Origin: Cydia pomonella
Lineage: Eukaryota > Arthropoda > Insecta > Lepidoptera > Tortricidae
Reading direction: 5' to 3'
Length of the DNA stretch: 64,000 bases
Assembly (NCBI RefSeq): GCF_033807575.1
Contig: NC_084708.1
Location: 3,992,501 to 4,056,500, forward strand
Part shown: positions 54,160-64,000 of the stretch, in pieces
Position numbering within the stretch: the stretch's first letter is position 1
Layout: each line of letters opens with the position of its first letter
Notes under the pieces: model-generated
What the model was told of the DNA's origin: nothing
Databases searched by the model: none
The model's input: only the letters and a program-made list of their open reading frames with translations
Made by a program: the position numbers and the translations under genes

Positions 54160-57100
54160 TTGTCAATGTCAGGAGACAATAGTCGGTGTGGTGAAACAGT
54201 GGCTAGTATTTCCAATCCAAATCCAAATTTTACGGAAGATCTATCTGATCCCAACTCGCAGCAGCTGCGTGTAATTGTAAGTGTCATCTTCCCCTAATCG
54301 ACATTCTTAGACGTGAGCCTAAACACATTGATACGTGAATTTTGAAATTGGTTTAAACTTATAAGTATTATTTTTTTCTTTGAAGTGTAGGTTACGGCCA
54401 TAAGCTTCATGAAAAATATGAAAATTGCAATAGACGCATTCCATGCCTACATCTTCTGGAAGACGTAGAACCTAATTATAATAGCACGATAGATTTAAGT
54501 AAGTCAAAGAAATTGTCTAGACTATAGTGAATTGCTCCCGCAGCGAAGCAGAAGATCAAGAAAGTGAACTATAAAAACTTATGCAAAGCATATAAAAAAG
54601 ATTTTCAAGGACCGACAATGAAATTCCACTATTTTTTTTCCTTTCTTTATAGTTCAGAACAATACGGCGGTATTGTTACGAAATTTATTCGAGCATAAAA
54701 TACCCTGTTCAGAACTGTATAGCCCAAACTAACCAGAATGACTACGCAATGTTTCAAACACATGACCACTAAGCCTATACTTACACGTACGGTACGTTCA
54801 AAAACCGTTACAAAGCGTTTCAGCGAGTCATGTGAACGTAATTAAAGTTTCCAAAGCGGGGTAGCGTTCTGAAACCGCGCTCAGAACTACCTATCAAAAC
54901 TGCTGGCTAATAGTGGTTTAGTTTATTATGCAGTATAGTTAATGAGTAATGGCTGGCGTTAATGAATAATTAAGTAAGCGAGAGATTTTCCTCTTTGGGA
55001 TTTCCTGGTTAATACGATACTTTCTCGAAATAGGGTGTGGAGTTAATGCCCTTTGCCTACTTAAGGCAAATAATTATGTTCGGGCAGATATTGTGACAGC
55101 ATTAGCTTGTGGCGTGCAGAATATAGCTCAGCTAGCTTACTTGTATTGTATTATAAAATAAACGAAATGAAATATTTAACGTTGTATTTTCAGATTTAAA
55201 ATATGAGAAATGAGTCTTGATTACGATACGACGATGTCAATTTCAGCTCAAAGAAGCGATGTTATCACCTGCATAAAACAAAAGAAATAGTTACTTTCCT
55301 ACAATATCAAACCAATCACCAACTCATTTCACAAAGCGAACAAAAGAAAGTTTATCAAAAGTCGTCCTTCCAAAGGGCTACAATATTCCAGTTAACCCTC
55401 AATTAAAAATAAGGCCCGAAACGAAATCCTTAAAAGAAAAATCAGATTAAATAGCAGCGAACGGAAAATGGAGACACGTCGTGGTTTTGTCAGGGCTTTC
55501 AAAGTTAATCAAATGGACAATCTTCCAGCTCATAGCCTCTCAATTAGCCCCACTTTGTATCCCATTACAAGGGAATTTAAAAAAGCAACGGAAATAAGCT
55601 GTTTAGTAAATAATGAACTAGTACAACGGTCTTTTTAAACAAATTGCTATTGAATTATGGACAAAGCGGAGGGAAGTTTTTGATGAAATTTGTTCGGTGA
55701 ATTTAATTTTTTGTTATTGGTTTTTCCCATGTGAAGAGAATGTGGATGACATACAACGGATCGTGAAAATTATATTATCTGTTTGGGAACTTACTATTTT
55801 TGCTAATAAAAATATTTTTTTCAATTATGACTTAATATAGAAAGACTAACTAATACCAATACGTCAAATTTAATGTAAATTTAAGAGATAAGCGATCTTA
55901 TGTCGGCGGTCGGTCTCTCCGACATGTTAAATCGATTCACGCCAACAAATAGGCCAACAAGGTATGTACACAATTTCAGTCAAAGTAAGAATACTTTTAT
56001 GAGACAAGGCTCAAGTTATACAACTTCAGAACCAAAGACAATGTCCCGAGTTTGGAATATAAGTTCGAAATGAAGGCTGTAACTGGATTGAATACAAGCA
56101 CTCGTGCAATAACAAGAAAGCCCTAAAGTAATGGCTTATTCAAATTTAACGGCGGAAAAACCGCAGTTTGGAAAACGATCCCGGGAACACACCTGCGTCA
56201 AGCCTTTGAAGGAGACTTTGTAGGGGTTCTATGTAGAGGATATTTAAAGACGTACTTGGAAAGTAGATTTTTTCGTTAAACTTCAATTTTCACAAAAATG
56301 TATTCATAGAGGTTGTAGTCAAATTATACATACACGACATTTTATACCAACATATTAACTTTAAAGGACAGGAGGAAAACTATAACGAGACGTATTAAGT
56401 AAAGGATCACATAATATTATATTCTAAAGCGAGGCCTACTAGCAATTTATGTTACATCGCCGACTGTTAAGGTAAACTGCATTCAAAAGTTTGATCAGAT
56501 ACTGTAATGAACATTGCATACAAAATCTTGCTAGTCTAAACCTCGCTTAACAAAGACAACATTTCAGGAAGTTGTAAATATTGAAATATAAACTATTCTT
56601 TTGTGTCCAGTGAAATTCATGGATTTCGAATAAAATCATAAATATAGTGTATTCTGTTGGTTAAAGGAAAATCGACAAATGCTCTAAGTATCTATGATCA
56701 AAAGTTCCAAACTACTCAAAGAAATTTTCAACATAACGAAATGGAACTTTAGTATAAGTTCTCCAAGATGCAAATATCCTTTTACAGTCTCGATTTATAT
56801 GTAGAAGCGCTTTTCAAGGAGCGCTGCAACCTTTAAAACTTTTCTGTCCGTGGGCAACATTCCAACCTGTCAGGGATAAGTGCTCGACAGGGTAAACACT
56901 GTAGAATATAAAAGATGATGTTGCTGTTGTTGAATATTAAATATGATCTCTATCAATCCTATTTGATTTTCATTAGTCAGATAGCTCTGGGCAAAGTCAT
57001 CTTGGTAACGCTTGTGGTGTGGACGTATCAGATTATACAATTTTGTCCGAATGCCCTGGGTCCTTAGCTTCAGATTTTGGAACATTTTTCGAGTTTCTTT

Positions 57101-57297
57101 AGCCTTCGTTGATTTGACCTTATTTTGACCATCACGTTGGAAATAACCTCGTATTCTTGAATCCCTGCTCCGTCTACACCAATGTTTATTGTTATGTTTA
57201 TTTACGAAGTAATCTCGTAGATTTATTTACAAAGGTATAAAATAGGGATCAAATCATGTTTACAGAGCAGACAAGCCTTTCAAACAGATGTATTCAG
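54160..57297. other. Intergenic, nothing recognised
   Basis: About 3.1 kb of AT-rich DNA. The 71-codon minus-strand frame at 56870-57085 has no recognisable domain. No tRNA, foldback or LINE tail seen; the longest feature-free part of the window. Confidence 0.4.
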
Positions 57298-57486
57298 TAC
57301 CCCTAGTGTAATTTTAGTCGATAGCGAAACGTGACGTACGCGTTTGCGTTAAGTCTCATTTTGTATGGGTTTTTGAACAGCGCGCCAAGCGGGACGTTTT
57401 GGAAAGTCAAAAATCTCATACAAAATGACACTTAACGCAAACGCGTACGTCACGTTTCGCTGTCGAAAATATTTACACTAGGGGTA
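57298..57486. mobile_element. Foldback MITE, TACCCCTAGTG family, copy 3
   Basis: Same layout as copies 1 and 2: TACCCCTAGTGTAA ends, arms with GTGACGTACGCGTTTGCGTTA and a GCGCGCCAAGCGGGACGTTTTGG core. The arms differ from copies 1 and 2 but are well paired to each other, suggesting a distinct subfamily. Confidence 0.87.
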
Positions 57487-57584
57487 CAGGGCAGAGTTTT
57501 CATATATCCGTCCAATAGACATTTATAGAAAATAAATATCTATTATTCTGTGTGTGTATTATTATTGTGTATTATTGTGTGTTA

Positions 57585-57850
57585 TTGGTGAAGTGGGCAG
57601 ACGCATGCGGGAGTGTGGTCATGACCCTCGCTCCGGGTCGTTTTTGATGCAGAGGTTGTCCATCGCCGTTCAACGTGGCAACGCAGCGAGCGTGATGGGC
57701 TCCTTTGCATCTGGAGGGGCGCGGGGCGAGTTGTGCGGAAAATTTTTGTGTGTCGGTTAGATTTAGGATTTAGTTCAGTTTAGGTTAAGATTTTTGTGTT
57801 TGTTATTCTGTTAGCATGAATTTTCAATTACTTGACCCTTTAGTAAACTA
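57585..57850 (+). mobile_element. LINE ORF C-terminal fragment and 3' UTR start
   Basis: The frame reads MRECGHDPRSGSFLMQRLSI then AVQRGNAASVMGSF and stops at 57758, followed by TTTAGGATTTAGTTCAGTTTAGG. GDPRSGSFL.QR.SIAVQRGNAAS is a C-terminal signature I associate with lepidopteran reverse-transcriptase-encoding elements (recalled, not searched). It begins about 100 bp after a foldback MITE and has no polymerase domain. Confidence 0.6.
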
Positions 57851-58771
57851 AATTATTCAAAATAACAAGTTTATCTCTCCGAGTTTCACTGGTGAAACCG
57901 TTTGATTTACGGTCCCTTTGATTCTCTGAGTTTCTCGTTCTGGCCGGATCCGGAAACAACAAGACTCCAAAGTTAATAAAGTTCTAATTTAGAGGGTTAT
58001 TTCACCAATCAATGGATTTTAATGGTTATAAATGGTAGTATTTTAAAGGTAACAGCCTGTTTAACTTATAAGTTTAAGAAAACAAACTGATCTAGCCATT
58101 TTTGATAATACTTTAAGGACGGTAACGGAATTTACAGTACCTAAGAAAATTTTACATACAAAATTAGGAGCCTTTTTGTGCTTCAGTGTGGATTGAAAGA
58201 GATCGTGATGATGAGCAAAAATAGAAACACAAAATGTCGATAATCTAAAACGCTTTAGAATATTATTATCTCTGTAAACCTCTGAAATACTGACTTGGAA
58301 TTATTTTAGTAATCCCTCGAGTTGCGTGAGCGACTTACTACCTAGGCTTTCAAACGGATGTATCTTCTCATTTCAAATATATCATGTATAAATCCTCAAT
58401 TAACCCAAAGATTTTACATACATCCTCTATTCGATCGTACCACACAAGAATATTAATGCAAAAACAACGAATTTGTGGAACCAAAATAACGGACGGTAAT
58501 AAAATTTGTCGTAATTTCATTCCCATTACACGGTTATAATAAAAACAGTATCATGAGTTTGCGTGAGACGAATTACGAGATAGCACGAGGGGTGGTTTTT
58601 AATGAGTTTCTTTATACGTGATGCCGTTTTTATGAGAGAGTTTACAACTGTTGAGGAATCTGTAGATGTAAACATGTGGCCAAAACCTAATTTGTAGATA
58701 GGAATTACACGGGCATGGACAAGGTCTACTTTGTGCAGCTAGCTTAATAAGCAGCAGACTGTATTGTATGT
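57851..58771. other. Intergenic, nothing recognised
   Basis: AT-rich, no gene or clear repeat. Confidence 0.35.
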
Positions 58772-58779
58772 ATATCGTT

Positions 58780-60358
58780 TAGGGATTGCAAACCGGATTG
58801 ATTTTCAATCCGGCCGGATTTTGGCCATAACCCGGCCGGATCCGGCCGGACCGGATCCGGTTTGGTATAGGGATATCAAAATTAATTAAATGACATATTT
58901 TTCTAGTTTTTTGCGTAATACGTATTCCTAAATCTATAATTTGAAGTTAATAAATAACTTCTTAACAATAAAATAACCCTTAGTAGTAAAAAGTGTGACC
59001 TTGTCAATATCACTTAAAAACCCAAATATGAAATCGGTCATTTATTATATATAACCATTCACAAATGCTCAAATTTTCGTTTACAATTATAAATTTGATC
59101 AGTTTCCAAAGCCCGGTAATGGGATGTGGGGTGGGAATTGGAACTCCTTGAAATGACAAGTTTTTGTAACTGTTCATTGATTGAATTCTTTGTAACGTTG
59201 ACATCCATTCTAGTAAGAAAATAAAATATTTTACTATTAACCAAAATGATATTAAATTTTCCCTCATTTTTTGCCCAAGAAAGTAGTAGTCTGTATGATT
59301 TAAAAAAAATACCTTTTTTTTATTTACAGAAAAGTATATTGGTCAAATTATAGGGAATGGAACACGACACGACGATCTCATGCGAAAAATAATAGAGTGT
59401 AGGATTGAAATCCATCGCGGAAAGGGACTCCTTAAGAAAAGTACATGGATCAAATAAAGAATTGGCTAGACGTAGAGTAGCATGTACCATTAAGGAAATT
59501 GCATAAGATTGGATGAAATTATAAATACAAAAGATTCTCTCTCAAATTGGAATAGAAAATTAACAATATTTTATCATATATATATAAAATCGAAGTAAAC
59601 TAAAGATTATCAATGTTATCATTTCATTTCATACATTCATGAGCGACCGGTTTGGCCTAGTGGGTAGTGACCCTGCCTACGAAGCTGATGGTCCCGGGTT
59701 CAAATCCTGGTAAGGGCATTTATTCGTGTGATGAGCATGGATATTTGTTCCTGAGTCATGGGTGTTTTCTATGTATTTAAGTATTTATAAATATTTATAT
59801 ATTATATATATCGTTGTCTAAGTACCCTCAACACAAGCCTTATTGAGCTTACTGTGGGACTTGGTCAATTTGTGTAATAATGTCCTATATTTTATTGATT
59901 ATTTATTTTTATTATTTATTCATTTTCAATACAAACTTACAATCTTATATTCATTCACACATGTGACACATATTGATTAGCCCAGCTCTACATTATGACA
60001 CTCTTTTCTTCTCTTTAGCATAAATTACAAATGCTTTCCATGGCATCTCCATCGTTTATTTTTTCCTTCTATTACAGTATTTATGTAATCGTCGTATCGT
60101 GCCACCAACATGAAAGGCAACTTCTGTTCCCAGTCATCGTCATAATGAATATATTTTTATTTAACTAAATTTAAACTTTTTCATTCGTTTTATGCTCTGT
60201 TCAAGTTCATACCTCTCATCCGTCGCCTTTTCCTCATCTAAACCGCACAGTGCGTGCTGTATTTAAGCGTTTTTTTTATTTGACCGGATCCGGTAGCTCC
60301 TGAAAAGTGCCGGATCCTGCCGGATTACCGGATCCGCCGGACCGGATTGCAATCCCTA
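58780..60358. mobile_element. Second hAT-like element, 1579 bp, with nested SINE
   Basis: Both ends read TAGGGATTGCAA(A/T)CCGG inward and are followed by GC-rich (CCGGATCCGG)-type subterminal repeats at 58818-58860 and 60275-60345. A perfect 8-bp target duplication ATATCGTT flanks the element (58772-58779 and 60359-60366). The size of duplication fits hAT. No transposase domain is visible; minus-strand frames of 61 and 85 codons at 59010-59267 are unrecognised and may be decayed coding sequence. A SINE at 59641-59920 lies inside it. Confidence 0.88.
59641..59920 (+). mobile_element. Full-length tRNA-derived SINE nested in the hAT-like element
   Basis: A box TGGCCTAGTGGG and B box GGTTCAAATCC are intact, with CCTGCCTACGAAGCTGATGG between. 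The body runs GGGCATTTATTCGTGTGATG, GTTCCTGAGTCATGGGTG, TATATCGTTGTCTAAGTACC, CACAAGCCTTATTGAGC and ends in an ATT-rich tail. A short ATTCAT occurs at both flanks, a possible target duplication. It is the clearest reference copy for the family in this window. Confidence 0.9.
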
Positions 60359-60366
60359 ATATCGTT

Positions 60367-61204
60367 GAATTTAGACTAAGTTATCAAACGTTACCAATGC
60401 CAAATTTCGGCTTCTTAGCTGTATCAGAAAAACGGTGTACCTGACACTTCAGAAATGCCCCTTACAGCATCAATAGTTTCATTGTGGCATTGCAGATGAA
60501 GGGTTACCACTGAGCTGCAAAATAATCGACATCGTCCGTAGCCATAGAAAACGAGCGCTACATGTAGGTAGTTAAGCTAAGATTTGGAGCGCCCGCAGCT
60601 CGATACGCTGGTGCCAGGTACCGAAGTTCCAAACGGTCTATGCTTACACAAAGAAAATTTACGCAGGGAACCAACGCAGCGAAATATTCGAATTTCATTG
60701 GATGCAACGATACAAACACTATGAAGATATCATTTGTTCTCTATTGTTATATATATTGGTATTGGCGCAAGATGTGCTGCGAGAAATAATAACGCCTTTA
60801 TTCTAAAAATCGAGTTCATTATTCTCTATAAATTAGAATAAATATAATTTCACCACAAAATATGTAGAAGCAGTAAATTTACTTCTTTTTAGCTGTAATA
60901 AAAAGGATTTTAGCACATCTTCGGCAAATCTAGGTCGACCTCGTAAAAACATGAAACTTTGAACAGAGGTTTCAGTCTCATACTACGACGAATCTAACCC
61001 AGAACATAAAATAAAACATGGCGACATTAGGGGTTATTCATTGCTACTCCATAGCGGGCCAAAGCTGTGAACGAGGCGCTAACGTAAGATACATACTAAA
61101 TAAAACGTCAACAGTTTCAGTATCATTTCGTAGCTTAATTTATGACATTGTATCTTCTATGCAATTTTGACAGATGCAGATTTATTAAGTGATACGAAGT
61201 CAAA
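60367..61204. other. Intergenic, nothing recognised
   Basis: No gene; no clear repeat. Confidence 0.35.
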
Positions 61205-61372
61205 CATGTAGTGTTGTAGAACTTGTAGACGGATCGCCTGCAACTTCAGAGTTGCAAATGCATTGTTGCCGGCCTTTCAGGTAGTACGCTATTTTATTGA
61301 ATAGCGTATCGGTATGGGGCGACAGTTCATTCCACAGTTCAGCTGTCGCAGCATGCTGTCCAGTGTCAGTTT
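61205..61372 (-). mobile_element. LINE ORF C-terminal fragment, related family
   Basis: On the minus strand one frame reads ELWNELSPHTDTLFNKIAYY then LKGRQQCICNSEVAGDPS. This parallels LWNELPAEVF ... RFLKGRQRACNTSGVAG of the LINE at 53166-53468, so it is the same part of a related retrotransposon protein. Diverged and truncated at both sides. Confidence 0.65.
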
Positions 61373-62499
61373 CTCGGTGAATGTTTCAGCAAGGTTCAGC
61401 GCGCATGCCGATATCGAAATTTAGTCATTGCTTCTCTTTAGTCTCTTTTGCTCGAATATCCACTTTATGAATAAATTCCATTAAAATGTGTCCATGCAAT
61501 TTTGCTGATCGGTGTGCATACCTATGGGCAAATGTCTGAAGGTTGCCGGACGAAAAGCGTTCCGCGCCCGGTAAGCAAAAGCAGAGAGTAACGATTCATT
61601 TTATGTATAAAGTATTAAATAAACGAACGTAAAGTTCAAAGAACTGCGTATTCGGTCATTTACAGCGATAAATTGGAATGGAAATAAAGAATTATTGACG
61701 TGTTCCCGAAAGTAGAGGATTGGAGCCAAAAATTTTTGCTTCGTAATTCATCCGGATATATCGTCGGGCGTAGTTTTTGCTATCATTTATCAATATTGTG
61801 TGTATCTTTCACGAAAATGTCCCTATCAGCAACTGTATACGGCTAAGATATATCAACAACTATACGAAACAAAATTAACTATGAAGAAATAGCAACTCGC
61901 AGCATTTTGTTGCGAAGTTGAGTTAAGACGAAAGTGGTCGACCGCCCCAAAACCGCAACAACCGTCATACAAACGTAGTTCCCATTTTCCTCTTTGGTTA
62001 CTAACATTAATGAAAATATTTTGACAAAATTTGCCATCGCTATGCCCCTTTATTGCATTTTTTTCGAATTTATAATTATTATAAAAGATAGGAGCATTTA
62101 AAAAAAATTATTTTTGCCAAAAACTTACGTTAAAATCCAGAGAGGAAAATGACAACGAACATCAATTATTAATTAACTCGAGGACCTAACCTTTCGCCCG
62201 AACCTTGCACCTCAGTGTAAATATACGTGCTATCCAGCTTTATTATGGAATCAATATCGGCTATTTGCTCCGTGTAATGGAAAAATATCTCATGCGATCT
62301 CGGGCGTGCAGCGGCGTTTACTTTTAACTCTATTGAAAACTAGGTATTTCGTTTGATGCATGTCTGATGTATTTCGTTGTCGCTTAGATATAAGTTATTT
62401 ACGTACCTATTAGAAAAAAAAAATCCATAACATTAAACTGATACTTACTTTTTTTGGGTTAAAATTCTCCTTTTCCAAAATCATTGTCACCTCTACCGC
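61373..62499. other. Intergenic, nothing recognised
   Basis: AT-rich, no domain-bearing ORF. Confidence 0.35.
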
Positions 62500-62622
62500 G
62501 AAACCGCCTCTCTGTCGCTCGAATATGAAAGAGCGATAGAGAGGCAGCTATGAGCTAATGATATTCCGATTTTCGTTTTTGCGTTTAGTCCTCGGGTTTG
62601 CTTTTGACGCTGCGGTGGTTTC
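62500..62622. repeat. Hairpin repeat with CTCTATCGCTC motif, copy 2
   Basis: GCCTCTCTGTCGCTCG and GAGCGATAGAGAGGC pair around a short loop, followed by TTCCGATTTTCGTTTTTGCG. It matches 11996-12085. Outer sequence ACCGCGAAACCGCC is loosely mirrored by GACGCTGCGGTGGTTTC, so the copy may be a complete foldback element. Confidence 0.6.
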
Positions 62623-62956
62623 AAACGATACGTTATACGATAGTATATAAATGTATACAGAGGCTACTAAAACATAACCCTTGTAATCGGGTCAAAATAT
62701 TGCAAGATTTCGCTTGTTTTACAAGATACAAGCTTCAGTCAAACGGGCCCCTGTAATCACTTTAAAGTGTAGTACAAAATAGAGAACCCGATCAGCCATG
62801 CCTCATTCAATTGGGCACAATTTGGCTCACAAATCATCATAAATTCAATTGATTAACGACCGTCAATCGGCCAGTTTGCGGTAATCCGTTACCGTAGACT
62901 ACCTGTCAACTGTAGACTACGCATTAAGGTGACGCATCGTTACACTATCAAATCTA

Positions 62957-63079
62957 AAGGGGCCCAATGATTACCAGTTCGTTGGATTCACTGGGCCTGT
63001 CAGTTATTCGCGATTGTCAGCGTTTGCGAATAATTGACAGACCGATATCGTCCGGCGAACTGGTAATCAGTGGGCGCTT
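62957..63079. mobile_element. Palindromic MITE, GGGGCCC family, copy 2
   Basis: AAGGGGCCCAATGATTACCAG is mirrored by CTGGTAATCAGTGGGCGCTT, with inner CTGTCAGTTATTCGC / GCGAATAATTGACAG arms. It has the same outline as 12291-12415, with diverged arms. Confidence 0.82.
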
Positions 63080-63439
63080 AAAAATGCGGAGCTTGCTTGC
63101 TTAGTTGCTTCCCGAAACATGCGCTCATCCCGATACTTCGCGCGTGGTGAATTTGCTTTTGCGCTAGCTTATTCTATATGGTTGTATGCGGCAAAACGGG
63201 TTTTACCATTCAAAGCAACAAAAAAATCAAGAATTAATCGAAAAATCACAACTACAGAATTGAAGTGTATCTTCTAGATTTTTCAGACTAATCTAGGTTA
63301 GAGGAAAATTTTGATGCTTGAATCGATCCCATTTGCCAGTACAATGTAAATGTTTGTTTAAAAAGAGACATCTTTAATATGAGATTATCTTCTATACAAG
63401 TTAACCGATCGTGTAACGGCAACTACAGAAATAATAGTG
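63080..63439. other. Intergenic, nothing recognised
   Basis: No gene or repeat. Confidence 0.35.
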
Positions 63440-63570
63440 TTTAATACAATCGTGATATAATAGAGAGCTTTTCAGTCGAGTACCGTGTTTAAACAACTGA
63501 GCTTGCTGAGTTGCCTAAATAAGGTACGAGATTGAAAAGCTTGATTATATCACTATTGTATACAATACCT
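63440..63570. mobile_element. Foldback element with ACAAT.GTGATATAAT arms
   Basis: ACAATCGTGATATAATAGAG and GCTTTTCAGTCGAGTACC on the left are mirrored by GGTACGAGATTGAAAAGC and TTGATTATATCACTATTGT on the right, with CAACTGAG / CTGAGTTG near the centre. A foldback of about 115-130 bp, non-coding. Confidence 0.75.
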
Positions 63571-64000
63571 ATTACTTTTTCTACCAGTTATCAAAAATAA
63601 TACTTTTTTACTACAAAACCTTAATAATTAATGAAAATTGGTAAGTATCTCAGTAGACAAAAATATAGTACAATAGAATTAAACGCGCGACTTCCACCCC
63701 GCTCCCCTTTAGTCTTTTCTATGGGAGCGCGGCGCGGCGGCACGTGATTAATAAACATTTTTTATAGTTGACTACAGCGTATCGAAATAAATCTTGTTGA
63801 GTTGGAAGCTCATACATGAAAAGTACACAATTATAGTTTGGTATCCATAATCTTAATTCAATTAGACTAGTAGAAAAGATTGATAAACTTTTGTTACACG
63901 CCAGGCGAAAACTTATCAAGATTATCAAGACGAGACCAAAGAAATCCTATGCAATGAGAAGCACGACTTTTGTCAGAATTATGGTGAACTATGGACTTAT
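63571..64000. other. Intergenic to window end, nothing recognised
   Basis: A short GC-rich patch (CCACCCCGCTCCCC and GGAGCGCGGCGCGGCGGCAC) lies at about 63696-63743. No gene supported. Confidence 0.35.

Noticed and set aside
1..64000. CRISPR array or bacterial operon
   Set aside because: No regularly spaced short direct repeats with unique spacers and no closely packed same-strand genes; the window is clearly eukaryotic.

Overview
The window looks like gene-poor lepidopteran (moth or butterfly) nuclear DNA. The reasons are an AT-rich base composition, an insect-type cathepsin B, tRNA-derived SINEs, a mariner element, and many small foldback elements and LINE 3' tails of kinds I associate with Lepidoptera. 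The first six bases are a HindIII site, as expected at the end of a BAC insert. Family assignments of repeats rest on my reading and memory, not on a database search.

Only one intact protein-coding gene can be supported: an intronless cathepsin B-like cysteine protease on the minus strand (49005 to 47995). It has a complete signal peptide, propeptide, catalytic residues and occluding loop, a TATA-like box upstream and an AATAAA just downstream. I found no conserved exon that would place the rest of the window inside a named larger gene.

Region by region. At 0-10 kb there are a LINE-tail-bearing element (883-1249), a 464-bp inverted-repeat element (2295-2758), a decayed recombinase-like exon (5893-6165) beside a poly-C foldback element (6243-6625), and SINE and MITE clusters near 9-10 kb. 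From 10 to 45 kb there is a mosaic of foldback MITEs (12.3, 13.9, 18.3, 18.9, 19.9, 20.4, 25.8, 26.8, 31.9, 36.6, 37.5 and 44.2 kb), LINE 3' ends, a 253-bp tandem repeat (35.0-35.7 kb), an inverted pair of tRNA-like heads (39.4 kb) and a large internally repetitive element (40.1-41.2 kb). From 45 to 51.5 kb lie a TA-flanked MITE, a mariner with a twice-frameshifted transposase, the cathepsin B gene, and a SINE split by a 2.05-kb hAT-like insertion with an 8-bp target duplication. From 53 to 64 kb there are a LINE carrying the C-terminus of its reverse-transcriptase ORF, a further LINE ORF fragment, and a second hAT-like element (58780-60358) with a perfect 8-bp target duplication that itself contains a SINE.

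The window works less as a set of cooperating genes than as a layered record of transposition. Two nestings with opposite polarity (hAT into SINE at 49-51 kb, SINE into hAT at 59 kb) and a probable filled/empty site pair at 9.2/10.3 kb let insertions be ordered in time. The cathepsin B promoter has only about 120 bp between its TATA-like box and the SINE/hAT nest.
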